A DNA stretch of 64,000 bases. Source: Maricaulis sp017643475 (GTDB lineage: Bacteria > Pseudomonadota > Alphaproteobacteria > Caulobacterales > Maricaulaceae). Shown here piece after piece: positions 42,951-52,526 of the stretch (within the stretch, counting starts at the first letter, position 1; each line of letters opens with the position of its first letter). The stretch is from positions 124,001 to 188,000 of the forward strand of contig NZ_CP138920.1 in the NCBI RefSeq assembly GCF_047123815.1, given 5' to 3'. The notes beneath the pieces were generated by a model. It saw only the letters and a list, made by a program, of their open reading frames with translations. It was not told the DNA's origin and did no database searches. The position numbers and the translations under genes are program-made.

Positions 42951-44792
42951 ATGCAAGAACTGGCGTCTGTAGATTTCTGGCAGATGTGGGTCGTCCTCGC
43001 GGGCGTCATCACGGCGGTTGTCTTTTATTGCTGGGACAGGTTTGCCATCGAAGTGGTCTCCGCCTCGATTGTTGTCTCGCTCATGGCGTTTTTCCATTTC
43101 TTCCCGCTCGAGACTGGAAACCCGACAGCGACACAACTGCTTGCAGGTTTCGCCAATCCGGCGCTGATCACGATCCTCGCCCTGTTGATTGTCGGCCAGG
43201 GCATATTCCAGACCGGCGCCATGGATGGGCCGACGCGCTTCCTTCTCAATTCCTATGAAATCCATCCCAGGTCGACGCTGCTGGCGATGTTCGGCTTCGT
43301 CTTTGCGGTCAGCGCCTTCATCAACAACACGCCCGTCGTGGTGATGTTTGTTCCAATCCTGGTCGCCATCGCCAAGCGAATGGAACAAAGCCCGTCCAAG
43401 CTGATGATTCCGCTGAGCTATGTGTGCATTCTGGCGGGCATGACGACACTGATCGGTTCCTCGACCAATCTCCTGGTCGCCGACAGCCTGTTCATGACCA
43501 CCGGCCAGACGCTAGGTTTCTTCGCCCCCTCCGGTATCGGCGCTTTCCTGGCGGCTGTAGGCCTTATCTACATCCTGACCATCCTGCCGCGGCTGCTGCC
43601 CGATCGTGCAGGCATGGAGGAAAGCCTGCACGGCGCTGACGGCCGCCAATACATCGCCCAGCTGGAAATCACCCCCGGACACCCGCTCGACGGCAAACAG
43701 CCGGTCGCCGGCATGTTCCCGGATCTGCCGGACATGACCGTTCGCATGATCCAGCGCGGCGAACACGCCATCCTGCCCCCCTTCTTCGAGCTTACCTTGA
43801 AGCCGGGTGACCTGGTGATCGTCGCCGCGACACGCCAGAAACTTCAGGACCTGCTTTCCAAGAATGCCGACATGGTCAAAGGCCTGATTGAAACCTCTTC
43901 GGACGGCGAGGACGACGCTCCGGGTGATCAGCTGGGGCTGACCGAAGCGGTTGTCGCGCCGGGCTCACGCCTGATTGGCCGTACAATCGAACAGATCGGT
44001 TTCAGGCATAATACCGGTAGTGTCGTGCTGGGCATTCAACGCCGCAGCCGCATGATCCGTTCGCGCATGGGCGAAATTCGCTTGGAAGCCGGTGACACGC
44101 TCTTGCTGTTCGGATCCGGCCGGGCCATGCGCCGCTTGCGGGCCGACCGCGACCTCCTGTTGCTGGAATGGTCAAAATCCTCCATCGCGGATCCACGCAA
44201 AACCCTGTCAGCGCGCATCATATTCGGCTCGGTGGTCTTTCTGGCTGCGACTGGCATCGCACCCATTGTGTTGGCGAGCTTCCTGGGCGCCGTCGCCATG
44301 TTGGCGACAGGCTGTCTCAACACGCGTCAAGCAGCGCGTGCGGTCGACATGCGCATCTATCTTCTCATCGGCTCAGCCTTCGCCTTGGGCAGTGCCCTGC
44401 AGGTCACCGGAGGCGCCAATCTTCTGGCGAGCGGCGTTGTCGCGGCGTTTTCACCGTTTGGACCCGTCGTCCTGCTGTCCGCGCTCTTCATTTTCGTTGC
44501 CGCGCTGACCAATGTGCTCTCCAACAGTGCCACGGCCATCCTGTTTACGCCGATCGCGGTCGGCGCTGCCGAACAGCTGGGCCAGGACCCAACCCTGTTT
44601 GCCCTCACCGTGCTCTTCGCCGCGAACACCTGTTTCGCGACACCAATCGGATACCAGACCAATCTCCTGGTCATGGGGCCTGGTCACTACACATTCGGAG
44701 ACTACCTCAAGGCAGGCACACCGCTGGTGATTGTCATCTGGCTGGCCTTCACCGGATATCTGGCCCTGCGTTACGCAGCGGGCTGGATGTAA
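42951..44792 (+). CDS. SLC13/DASS-family anion permease with RCK_C domains
   Basis: A 613-residue transporter with about ten transmembrane helices in two halves. Two soluble TrkA-C (RCK_C) domains lie between them, at about residues 210-300 and 315-400. VFAVSAFINNTPVVVMFVP and NVLSNSATAILFTPIAVG hold the SNT/NNT substrate and Na+ motifs of the family. Substrates of relatives include sulfate, citrate and dicarboxylates; none can be chosen from sequence. ATG 42951 is one codon after an in-frame TTG. Confidence 0.85.
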   Translation: MQELASVDFWQMWVVLAGVITAVVFYCWDRFAIEVVSASIVVSLMAFFHFFPLETGNPTATQLLAGFANPALITILALLIVGQGIFQTGAMDGPTRFLLNSYEIHPRSTLLAMFGFVFAVSAFINNTPVVVMFVPILVAIAKRMEQSPSKLMIPLSYVCILAGMTTLIGSSTNLLVADSLFMTTGQTLGFFAPSGIGAFLAAVGLIYILTILPRLLPDRAGMEESLHGADGRQYIAQLEITPGHPLDGKQPVAGMFPDLPDMTVRMIQRGEHAILPPFFELTLKPGDLVIVAATRQKLQDLLSKNADMVKGLIETSSDGEDDAPGDQLGLTEAVVAPGSRLIGRTIEQIGFRHNTGSVVLGIQRRSRMIRSRMGEIRLEAGDTLLLFGSGRAMRRLRADRDLLLLEWSKSSIADPRKTLSARIIFGSVVFLAATGIAPIVLASFLGAVAMLATGCLNTRQAARAVDMRIYLLIGSAFALGSALQVTGGANLLASGVVAAFSPFGPVVLLSALFIFVAALTNVLSNSATAILFTPIAVGAAEQLGQDPTLFALTVLFAANTCFATPIGYQTNLLVMGPGHYTFGDYLKAGTPLVIVIWLAFTGYLALRYAAGWM

Positions 44793-44845
44793 GGATGAGC
44801 CTTTGTGTTATAGTGCCCTGACAAGCCAGCAGTAACAGGTTTCCG

Positions 44846-45601
44846 GTGACCCACCCATTCGCGACGCGACAAATCCCCTTCTTCCTCACGGCGTCCACGC
44901 CCTGCCCCTATCTTCCGGGCAAGATGGAACGGAAGGTGTTTACGCGGATCGAGCCCGGTGAGGGTCCGGCCCTTAATGACAACCTGACCCATGCCGGTTT
45001 TCGCCGCAGCCAGTCAGTACTCTACCGACCCGCCTGCGAGGCCTGTGACGCCTGCAAATCCGTTCGCATCGATACCAATACGTTCGAGTGGTCCCGCAAG
45101 TGGCGCAAACTGATCAAAAAGAACCGCGACCTCACACTTTGCACCGATAACAATGTCGCCACTGCAGAACAATATGAGCTGATGACCCGCTATCTCGCCT
45201 CGCGACACCATGATGGCGACATGGTCGGGATGAGTTTCGGCGAGTTCGTCATGATGATCGAAGAAGGCGCCCAGCGCACGCATGTGGCCGAATATCGTGA
45301 TCCAGCAGGCCAGCTGATCGCCTGCGCCCTCACGGATGTCCTCAAAGACGGCATCTCGCTGATCTACAGCTTTTTCGATCCGGATCAGGCCCGGCGGAGC
45401 CTGGGCAGCTATGTGATCCTGGATGCGATTCGCCAGGCGGCTGCTCTTGGGCTGCCGCATGTGTATCTGGGTTACTGGGTCTCGGGCAGCCGGAAGATGG
45501 AATACAAGGCAAAATTCCAACCTCTGCAGGTTTTGACGCCTGCAGGCTGGACGGGCTTCGATACGCTCGATATCGATGAGGACACAGATTTCAACGGGTA
45601 A
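44846..45601 (+). CDS. bpt: Aspartate/glutamate leucyltransferase (bacterial N-end rule)
   Basis: Transfers Leu to proteins with N-terminal Asp or Glu, marking them for ClpAP. The 251-residue protein has TPCPYLPGKMERKVFTRI near the start and the conserved RPACEACDACKSVRI. FFDPDQARRSLGSYVILDAI and YLGYWVSGSRKMEYKAKF follow. All are ATE/Bpt signatures. GTG start. Confidence 0.93.
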   Translation: MTHPFATRQIPFFLTASTPCPYLPGKMERKVFTRIEPGEGPALNDNLTHAGFRRSQSVLYRPACEACDACKSVRIDTNTFEWSRKWRKLIKKNRDLTLCTDNNVATAEQYELMTRYLASRHHDGDMVGMSFGEFVMMIEEGAQRTHVAEYRDPAGQLIACALTDVLKDGISLIYSFFDPDQARRSLGSYVILDAIRQAAALGLPHVYLGYWVSGSRKMEYKAKFQPLQVLTPAGWTGFDTLDIDEDTDFNG

Positions 45602-45636
45602 CCCGCCCGACTGCCAGTCCTCGGGGGAGAGAGTTC

Positions 45637-46755
45637 ATGGACAGACGTACATTCCTCAGCGGAGCCGCCATTGCCGGCGCCTCCATCGCTTCGGCTTGCG
45701 GCGATACCAGCCAGCAGGGTTCTGACGTCGCCTCTCCGGCGATCAATCGCGGCGTGAAACGCCTGCGCATGGTCACGACCTGGCCGGCCAACTTCCCGGG
45801 ACTGGGCACGGCGGCCAACAATGTCGCGGCCTACGCCAATGCCGCCTCAGGCGGCACGCTGGACATTCGTGTCTACGCGGCAGGCGAGATTGTCAGTGCG
45901 TTCGAGGCCTTTGATGCGGTCTCCGAGGGCACGGCAGACATGTATCACGGCGCGGAGTACTACTGGCAGGGTAAGTCGCCGGCCTTCAACTTCTTCACCG
46001 CTGTACCGCTGGGCATGACAGCCACCGAGATCATGGGCTGGGTGGAATTCGGTGGCGGCCAGGCGCTCTGGGACGAGCTGTCCGGCCAGTTCAATATCAA
46101 GCCGTTCCAGGCCGGTAATTCCGGCCACCAGATGGGCGGCTGGTTCAAACGCGAGATCAATTCGCTGGAAGACTTCCGCGGCCTGCGCATGCGTATTCCG
46201 GGCCTGGGCGGCAATGTCCTGCGCGAACTGGGCGGTGCAGCTGTCACGCTCTCCGGCGGCGAGATCTATCCGGCGCTCCAGTCCGGCGCCATCGACGCGA
46301 CCGAGTGGGTGGGCCCTTGGAATGACCTGGCCTTCGGCTTCTATCGGGAAGCGCCCTTCTATTATGGCCCGGGTTTCCACGAGCCGGGCTCCTGTCTCGG
46401 TGTCGGCATGAATCTGGGTGTCTGGAATGACCTCGACGAGGATCACAAGGCGATCATCCACGCGGCCTGCCGTGCGGCCAACAATGTCTCGCTGGCCGAG
46501 TTCACCTATCAGAATGCCCAGGCGCTCGACGTGCTGCTCAACGAGCATGGTGTCCAGCTGCGCTCCTTCACCGACGAGATGTGGAGCCGGATCGGTGAGA
46601 TTTCCGAACAGGTCGTCTCCGACACCGGTAATGCTGATGCCATGACGCGCCGCGTCTATGAGAGCTACATCACCGCACGCAACCAGATGCAGAACTGGGG
46701 CCGGATCTCGGAAATGCCGTACATGGCGCATCGCGACCGCATTCTGCGCGGCTAG
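45637..46755 (+). CDS. TRAP transporter substrate-binding protein (DctP type), Tat lipoprotein signal
   Basis: A 372-residue periplasmic binding protein of the TRAP DctP family. The N-terminus MDRRTFLSGA is a twin-arginine signal, and IASAC (Cys21) is a possible lipobox. FRGLRMRIPGLGGNVLRELGG holds the conserved Arg that binds substrate carboxylate, and VGPWNDLAFGFYREAPFYYGPG is typical of a subgroup binding 2-oxo acids. GGGGGAGAG precedes the start. It heads the dctPQM operon. Confidence 0.9.
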   Translation: MDRRTFLSGAAIAGASIASACGDTSQQGSDVASPAINRGVKRLRMVTTWPANFPGLGTAANNVAAYANAASGGTLDIRVYAAGEIVSAFEAFDAVSEGTADMYHGAEYYWQGKSPAFNFFTAVPLGMTATEIMGWVEFGGGQALWDELSGQFNIKPFQAGNSGHQMGGWFKREINSLEDFRGLRMRIPGLGGNVLRELGGAAVTLSGGEIYPALQSGAIDATEWVGPWNDLAFGFYREAPFYYGPGFHEPGSCLGVGMNLGVWNDLDEDHKAIIHAACRAANNVSLAEFTYQNAQALDVLLNEHGVQLRSFTDEMWSRIGEISEQVVSDTGNADAMTRRVYESYITARNQMQNWGRISEMPYMAHRDRILRG

Positions 46756-46758
46756 ATC

Positions 46759-47541
46759 ATGCGGCAGGGCGACGGATTTCTTCTCGTTCTGGTCCTGGTC
46801 GGGATCGGACTGAGTATTGTGGACGGGATGACCGGTGGCGGTGTCGCTGGCTGGTTCCAGGCCAATCTGCCGGGCATTGCACAGAGCATCGGCGGCAAGC
46901 TGGCGCTGGCCGCACGCTATCTCTGGCCCGTCCTGACCCTGCCCCTGATCATGGCTGTTCTTGGGCGCTTCATCGCCCTGCCGAGCGTCTGGCATGGCTT
47001 CCAGCGCAGCCTGATTGGCTTGATCGAAACCATCACCGGCGCCTTAGGCGGCGCTGCACGCTGGTTTGCGCTCGGCCTCGTGGTCGTCACCGCCACCATC
47101 GTTGTGCAGCGCTATGTTTTCGGCTTTGCCTCTACCAAGCTGCAGGAAAGCGTCATCTACATGCACGCCCTGCTCTTCCTGCTCGCCTCGGCCTCCACCC
47201 TGCTCGCAGACGGGCATGTGCGCGTGGACATCTTCTATTCCAAGGCCAGCGAACGCGGCAAAGCCTGGATCGACCTGCTGGGCGTCTATCTGACCCTGAT
47301 CCCGATGAGCGCGCTCATCCTGTGGGCCTCGACGGGCTATATGAATTCCACCTGGCGCATTCTTGAACGCTCGCGTGAGAGTGACGGTCTGCCCTTTGTC
47401 TTCCTGCTCAAGACCGCCATACCGTTGTTTGCCGTGCTGATGATCCTGCAGGGTATCGCCATGGCAGCGCGCTCCGGCCTCAAACTGGCCGGCCAGGAAA
47501 CGCCACCGCGCCCGAAAAATCTCGGTGAGGGAGAAGTCTGA
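46759..47541 (+). CDS. TRAP transporter small permease (DctQ type)
   Basis: A 260-residue membrane protein with DctQ-like helices at about residues 5-25, 45-65, 100-120, 135-150, 175-195 and 215-235. It is longer than the usual 160-200 residues because of a first pair of helices. LQESVIYMHALLFLLASASTLLADGHVRVDIFY is the family core. It lies between dctP and dctM and overlaps dctM as TGATG. Confidence 0.88.
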   Translation: MRQGDGFLLVLVLVGIGLSIVDGMTGGGVAGWFQANLPGIAQSIGGKLALAARYLWPVLTLPLIMAVLGRFIALPSVWHGFQRSLIGLIETITGALGGAARWFALGLVVVTATIVVQRYVFGFASTKLQESVIYMHALLFLLASASTLLADGHVRVDIFYSKASERGKAWIDLLGVYLTLIPMSALILWASTGYMNSTWRILERSRESDGLPFVFLLKTAIPLFAVLMILQGIAMAARSGLKLAGQETPPRPKNLGEGEV

Positions 47542-49136
47542 TGTCGACCCTCATTGAAATCCTGCCATTTCTGATGTTCGCAGCGGCTTTCGCCGCCCTG
47601 CTGCGCGGTTATCCGGTCGCCTTCACCCTGGCCGGTGTCGCCCTGCTTTTTGCCCTCATTGGCATGGCGCTGGACGTGTTCGACCCGATCCACTTCCGCG
47701 CTTTCCCGCAGCGTATCTACGGCAATCTGATGGAGATGGACCGCCAGATCCTGGTTGCGGTGCCGCTTTTTGTCTTCATGGGCGTGATGCTGGAGAAATC
47801 CAAGGTCGCCGAGGAATTGCTCGAGGCCATGGGCGCGCTTTTCGGTACCATGCGCGGCGGCCTGGGGATTTCCGTCGTGGTGGTTGGCGCCCTGCTGGCC
47901 GCCTCGACCGGTATTGTTGGCGCCACGGTCGTGACCATGGGCCTTTTGTCCCTGCCGACCATGCTCAAGCGCGGTTATTCACCGGAACTCGCAGCCGGTT
48001 CGATCGCCGCATCCGGCACACTCGGACAGATCATTCCGCCCTCCATCGTGCTGGTTCTTCTGGGTGACCAGATCTCCAACGCCTACCAGGAAGCCCAGCG
48101 CGCCCAGGGCATTTTCTCACCGGATATTGTCTCGGTCGGAGACCTGTTTGCCGGCGCCCTCATCCCGGGCCTGCTGCTGGTGGGCTTCTATATCGGCTAT
48201 CAGGTCTTTATTGCCATCACGCGACCGAACAGCGCCCCGGCCGCTCCGGCGGCGGAAGGCGGTACGGACTGGGGCAAGATCCTGCACGCGCTGCTGCCAC
48301 CCCTGGGCCTGATCTTTGCCGTGCTTGGCTCCATTCTCGCCGGTCTGGCAACGCCCACCGAAGCGGCCGGTATCGGCGCGGTCGGCGCGACGTTCCTGGC
48401 TGGCGCACGCAATGCCGGTTCTGACAATAATCCGCGTCTGGGACAGCTGGTCTCTTTTGTAGGGTTGGCTGCCCTCGTGGGACTTTTCCTGCTCGTGGTC
48501 TTCGCCAATCTGGGTCAGGACCGCCGTCTCTTCGTGGCCGATCTCGGGGCCATGGGCAGCCTGTTCGCCTGGGGCCTTGTCGGTCTGACCGTGCTGGGTG
48601 CCGCACTCTCGCTCTGGCGTCTGAAAAAGTCCGGCGTGCTCGACGAGGTGATGAGTTCCACCGCCAATATCTCGGCCATGGTCTTTGTCATCCTGATCGG
48701 GGCCTCGCTCTTCTCGCTGATCTTCCGCGAGCTGGGCGGCGATGAAGTGGTGCAGCACGCGCTTGAAGCCGTTCCCGGCGGCAAGTGGGGCGCGCTGGCC
48801 ATCGTCATGCTGGTCATGTTCCTCTTGGGCTTCTTCCTCGACTTTATCGAGATCACTTTCGTGGTCGTGCCGATCGTGGCGCCGATCCTGTTGATGATGG
48901 GCATTGATCCGGTCTGGCTGGGCGTGCTGATGGCCATGAACCTGCAGACCAGCTTCCTGACGCCGCCCTTCGGGTTTGCGCTTTTCTATCTCAGGGGCGT
49001 TGCACCACCGGAAGTCACCACCGCTGCCATCTATCGCGGCGCCATCCCCTTCGTGATCATCCAGCTGATCGGCATCCTTGCCGTCGCCCTGGTCCCGTGG
49101 CTGGCGACCGGTCTGCCGGAATGGCTGTATGGCTAG
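47541..49136 (+). CDS. TRAP transporter large permease (DctM type)
   Basis: A 531-residue permease with 13-14 helices. GIVGATVVTMGLLSLPTMLKRGY and AASGTLGQIIPPSIVLVLLGDQ are the family signatures of the first half. LGFFLDFIEITFVVVPIVAPIL and MNLQTSFLTPPFGFALFYLRG are those of the second half. With dctP and dctQ it forms a Na+-coupled uptake system. Confidence 0.93.
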   Translation: MSTLIEILPFLMFAAAFAALLRGYPVAFTLAGVALLFALIGMALDVFDPIHFRAFPQRIYGNLMEMDRQILVAVPLFVFMGVMLEKSKVAEELLEAMGALFGTMRGGLGISVVVVGALLAASTGIVGATVVTMGLLSLPTMLKRGYSPELAAGSIAASGTLGQIIPPSIVLVLLGDQISNAYQEAQRAQGIFSPDIVSVGDLFAGALIPGLLLVGFYIGYQVFIAITRPNSAPAAPAAEGGTDWGKILHALLPPLGLIFAVLGSILAGLATPTEAAGIGAVGATFLAGARNAGSDNNPRLGQLVSFVGLAALVGLFLLVVFANLGQDRRLFVADLGAMGSLFAWGLVGLTVLGAALSLWRLKKSGVLDEVMSSTANISAMVFVILIGASLFSLIFRELGGDEVVQHALEAVPGGKWGALAIVMLVMFLLGFFLDFIEITFVVVPIVAPILLMMGIDPVWLGVLMAMNLQTSFLTPPFGFALFYLRGVAPPEVTTAAIYRGAIPFVIIQLIGILAVALVPWLATGLPEWLYG

Positions 49137-49148
49137 GAGCTTCCGCTG

Positions 49149-50294
49149 ATGACCCCGCAACGCAAACTCGAGCTTGAACGGGGATTTGTTGCCGTGCTCG
49201 CCATCGTGATCTCGGCGATCTTCTTCTGGATGATCCGGGATTACCTGGCGGCGCTTTTCCTGGCCGCAGTGCTGACCATCTTCCTGCAGAAACCGCAGGA
49301 CTGGCTCGCCGACAAGCTGGGCGGGCGCCAGGGCATTTCCGCCGGTCTTCTGGTCACCGGCTCCGTGCTCGCCTTTGTCATCCCGACCGCGATCATCATG
49401 GGTGTCGTTGCGGAGCAGGCCATCGAGGTCACCGGCCTCGTTACCCCATGGGTGCAGGAACAAGTGGCTGCGATCCGAGAGGAAGGCCTGGACGGTTTGC
49501 CGGAATGGCTGCCCTTCCGCGAAGAACTGATCCGCTATCAGGCCACCGTGGCTGCTCAGCTGGGCAGTCTGGCGGGAACCGTGGGCAATATCCTCGTCTC
49601 CAGCTTGCGCGCCGGCACCGGCGGAGTGCTAATCGCGACGCTGAATTTCTTCATCCTGATCTATGCCCTGTTCTTCTTCCTGCTGACCGGCCGCGAGACC
49701 GGGCGCAAGGCCATCACGCTTATCCCGATGACCAAGGCGGATCGCGATCTGCTGGCCGAACGCGCGCTCTCCACCATTAGGGCCACGGTCAAGGGCTCCT
49801 TCCTGATTGCGCTGGTCCAGGGCGGCCTGACCGGACTGGGCCTGTTTGTCGCCGGCGTGCCGGGGGCGATTTTCTGGGGGGCCATTGCCGCCCTGCTCTC
49901 CATCATCCCGATGGTCGGTCCGCCGCTGATCTGGGTGCCCTCGGCGATCTGGCTGTTTGCCACGGGCAATGTTGTGCCGGCGATAGGCCTCTCGATCTGG
50001 GGCGGGGTCGTGGTCTCGACCTCGGATAACATCCTGCGCCCTATCCTGGTGGGCAAGGATGCCAAGATGTCGGACCTGATGGTGTTGTTATCCACACTTG
50101 GCGGTCTCACCCTTTTCGGCGCTGTGGGGATAATCCTGGGCCCGGTCATCGCCGCCCTCTTCTCCTCCGTCTGGTTCATCTTCCGCGAGGCCTTTGAGGG
50201 CCTGCTCGAGGAAGACGACGAGGAGGACGAGGCATTTGAAGCCGAGCTTGCCGAAGCGTCTGATCCGCCCGACGAACCCACACTTGGCCTCTAG
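49149..50294 (+). CDS. AI-2E/PerM-family membrane transporter
   Basis: A 381-residue permease with about eight helices in the UPF0118/PerM fold. ALVQGGLTGLGLFVAGVPGAIFWG and AALLSIIPMVGPPLIWVPSAIWLF are typical. The C-terminal 30 residues are a highly acidic tail (DDEEDEAFEAE). It starts 12 nt after dctM with AGGAG upstream, and probably belongs to the same transcript. Relatives include exporters of AI-2 and Na+/H+ exchangers, so the cargo is undecided. Confidence 0.82.
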   Translation: MTPQRKLELERGFVAVLAIVISAIFFWMIRDYLAALFLAAVLTIFLQKPQDWLADKLGGRQGISAGLLVTGSVLAFVIPTAIIMGVVAEQAIEVTGLVTPWVQEQVAAIREEGLDGLPEWLPFREELIRYQATVAAQLGSLAGTVGNILVSSLRAGTGGVLIATLNFFILIYALFFFLLTGRETGRKAITLIPMTKADRDLLAERALSTIRATVKGSFLIALVQGGLTGLGLFVAGVPGAIFWGAIAALLSIIPMVGPPLIWVPSAIWLFATGNVVPAIGLSIWGGVVVSTSDNILRPILVGKDAKMSDLMVLLSTLGGLTLFGAVGIILGPVIAALFSSVWFIFREAFEGLLEEDDEEDEAFEAELAEASDPPDEPTLGL

Positions 50295-50297
50295 GTC

Positions 50298-51017
50298 TCA
50301 GACCTGTAACTCATTTCCGGCCAGCACGCTGTCGAACGCTTCTTTCGGCAACAGGCGAAAACTGGTGTCCGTCATCTCGCTTTCCAGTATCCGGTCACAG
50401 CGAAATGTCCGCGGCGCATCACGCAGGCCATCCATCGCGATGACATACCAGACAGGGTATTTGAGCAGCAGGTAATGCGGTTCGATCTCGCGTTTCGAGA
50501 CGGCCCCGTCCTCACGCCGATAACGGATCGCGAGACGCTGCTGGTCGATAAATCCCTGGTGCACATGCCGCACAACCGTCTCCGGCGGTGAGGAGAAGCC
50601 GGACTGCACCTGGGTCGACGCGGTCACACCAATCAGGATGCGCGATTTCAGTCGCTCGATCCGGTGACGCTTCTCCGGCGAAAAGGATGCGATCAGCTGG
50701 CGTTTCACCGTGCCGAGATTGGCCAGGAAAAGCGGTGAGTTCATCCTCTCGGCGACCTCGATACTGATCAGCAGGTCCACCGCTTCGTGATAGGCCAGGT
50801 TCAGGCGCCCGACTCCCCAGTTCCGATCCAGGCGCACGCCGCCGCCGCGGCCTCTGTCTGCATCGATAGGCAGGCCCTGTTCGCGCATCAAATCCAGGTC
50901 ACGCGCAATCGTCCGCTCGCTGACACCGTGCTGCGCGGCAAGTTCCTTCACCGTGCACAGGTATTCCTGTTTCAGCTGGGCGGTCAGCAATTCCAGACGG
51001 CGCAGTCGCTTGCTCAC
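50298..51017 (-). CDS. YafY-type HTH and WYL-domain transcriptional regulator
   Basis: A 239-residue regulator. The N-terminal HTH_11 (CTVKELAAQHGVSERTIARDLDLM) is followed by a wing. The WYL domain lies at about residues 145-220, with YRREDGAVSKREIEPHYLLLKYPVWYVIAMD. GTG start. It is divergent from the VOC protein across 99 nt, which may be its target, and convergent with the AI-2E-type gene with only 3 nt between. Confidence 0.82.
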   Translation of the reverse strand: MSKRLRRLELLTAQLKQEYLCTVKELAAQHGVSERTIARDLDLMREQGLPIDADRGRGGGVRLDRNWGVGRLNLAYHEAVDLLISIEVAERMNSPLFLANLGTVKRQLIASFSPEKRHRIERLKSRILIGVTASTQVQSGFSSPPETVVRHVHQGFIDQQRLAIRYRREDGAVSKREIEPHYLLLKYPVWYVIAMDGLRDAPRTFRCDRILESEMTDTSFRLLPKEAFDSVLAGNELQV

Positions 51018-51116
51018 AGACAGGCTCCAACAAACAAATATGCCATTTTATGTCACATATTAGCCTAGGACACCAGAAGCGCTCACCGACGCGCTGGAAA
51101 CGACAGGAAACCTCCC

Positions 51117-51473
51117 ATGGACATGAATTATTTTGTTGTCGGCACCAATGATCTGGACGCGGCAAAAACCTTCTATGACGCGATGTTTGACAGCGGGACG
51201 CCGCCGCTGGTTATGACAACCGATCGCATGGTCTACTGGCAGCACAAAAGCTTTGCCTTCGCCATCGCCATTCCCTTCGACAAACAACCGGCCACCAACG
51301 GCAATGGCACAATGGTGGGCCTGAAACTGGGTTCTGCGGACGAGGTGCGCCGCCTTCACAAACTGGCCCAGGAACTGGGAGGGCGCTGCGACGGTGAACC
51401 CGGACCGCGAGGCCCGTTTTTCTCGGCCTATGTGCGGGATCTGGATAACAACAAGATTTGCCTGTTCGAATAG
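51117..51473 (+). CDS. VOC (glyoxalase/bleomycin-resistance fold) family protein
   Basis: A 118-residue single-domain protein with two beta-alpha-beta-beta-beta modules. The MNYFVVGTNDLDAAKTFYDAMF start and AYVRDLDNNKICLFE end are typical of the family. Metal-ligand positions are not complete, so it may lack enzyme activity. It is divergent from the WYL regulator. Confidence 0.82.
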   Translation: MDMNYFVVGTNDLDAAKTFYDAMFDSGTPPLVMTTDRMVYWQHKSFAFAIAIPFDKQPATNGNGTMVGLKLGSADEVRRLHKLAQELGGRCDGEPGPRGPFFSAYVRDLDNNKICLFE

Positions 51474-51487
51474 ATCACAGAACCTTT

Positions 51488-51621
51488 CTTCCCCTTTTCA
51501 AGGGGAAGTGGGCCGGTGCGAAACAACGGGTCGAAGGGGTTTTGGGCCGCGAACGGGCGATACCGACCGCGCTCACGCCCCCTCCGACGGATTCGCCGCC
51601 ACCTCTCCCCAAGCGGGGAGG
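51488..51621 (-). repeat. Intergenic repeat copy C (inverted relative to 36222-36352)
   Basis: A 134-bp element whose reverse complement begins with a hairpin containing CTCCCC and GGGGAG, then GAGGTGGCGGCG. It ends with a 9-bp hairpin CTTCCCCTT-TTC-AAGGGGAAG at 51488-51508. The order of blocks matches copy B, with substitutions and indels in the middle. It lies in the gap between the VOC and LOG genes. Confidence 0.75.
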
Positions 51622-51701
51622 AAAACCGTTATTTCAACAATAACTTGCACTTATCGATTTACACGCGCACTATGGATCATCCGTTCCGTATTGGAGGATG
51701 G

Positions 51702-52526
51702 ATGTCCCAGGAAAAACCGTACAACACCCCGCCTCGCGCCTATCGCGACGAGGTGTTCATCAATTCGCCCGATGCCCGCCCGTTGCGCATCCTGGCGGAG
51801 TATCTCGAACCCAAACAGCGTTTCGCCAAACACGATATCCAGGACACGATCCTGTTTTTCGGGTCTGCGCGTTTTGTGGCCGAGGATGAGGCGCAGACTG
51901 CCCTCGAGTCGGCGAAACAATCCGGCGAGGGTCTGGAAGACGCCGAACGCAAGCTGCGCCAGTCGAAATACTATGAAGCTACGCGCGAGCTCGCGCACAA
52001 GCTGACCAGCTGGTCCAACAGCCTGGAAGACAAGAGCGGACGCCGTTTTGTCGTGTGTACGGGGGCTGGCCCCGGCATCATGGAAGCTGCCAACCGCGGT
52101 GCATCCGAGGCCCGTGGCGAGACCATCGGCCTGGGCATCTCCCTGCCCTTCGAGGAAGGCAATAATCCCTGGGTCAGTGCGCAGCTGAACTTCGAATTCC
52201 ACTATTTCTTCACGCGGAAATTCTGGTTCCTCTATCCGGCCAAGGCGCTGGTATTGATGCCCGGCGGGTTCGGCACGATGGACGAGCTGTTTGAAACGCT
52301 CACCCTGTTACAGACCAAGAAAATGAGCAAACGCCTTCCGGTCGTGCTTTTTGGCACAGAATACTGGGACAAGGTGTTCAACCTGGATGCCATGGTCGAG
52401 TTCGGCACCATCAATGCCGAGGACAAGGATCTGCTTTATCGTACGGATGATGTCGACGAGGCGTTCAAATACATCACCGAACAACTCACTGAATGGGCTC
52501 TGCCACGCCCGGGCAGTCAGCTTTAA
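51702..52526 (+). CDS. LOG-family (TIGR00730) Rossmann-fold protein
   Basis: A 274-residue protein of the LOG / lysine-decarboxylase-like family. TGAGPGIMEAANRGASEARGETIGLGI and LMPGGFGTMDELFE carry the PGG-x-GT-x-x-E motif of cytokinin-activating nucleotide ribohydrolases. The N-terminus is longer than in the smallest LOGs. In bacteria these cleave AMP-type monophosphates; the actual substrate here is unknown. The ATG at 51702 with GGAGGA upstream was chosen; upstream in-frame sequence runs into repeat copy C. Its stop overlaps the convergent protease stop. Confidence 0.85.
   Translation: MSQEKPYNTPPRAYRDEVFINSPDARPLRILAEYLEPKQRFAKHDIQDTILFFGSARFVAEDEAQTALESAKQSGEGLEDAERKLRQSKYYEATRELAHKLTSWSNSLEDKSGRRFVVCTGAGPGIMEAANRGASEARGETIGLGISLPFEEGNNPWVSAQLNFEFHYFFTRKFWFLYPAKALVLMPGGFGTMDELFETLTLLQTKKMSKRLPVVLFGTEYWDKVFNLDAMVEFGTINAEDKDLLYRTDDVDEAFKYITEQLTEWALPRPGSQL

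Noticed and set aside
48117..49463. 448-residue ORF opposite dctM
   Set aside because: Antisense to a conserved permease and dominated by His, Asp, Glu and Gln, as expected of the complement of hydrophobic codons.
51516..51701. Longer N-terminus for the LOG-family protein
   Set aside because: The extension runs through the GC-rich repeat element and has no conserved residues; ATG 51702 has a strong ribosome-binding site.
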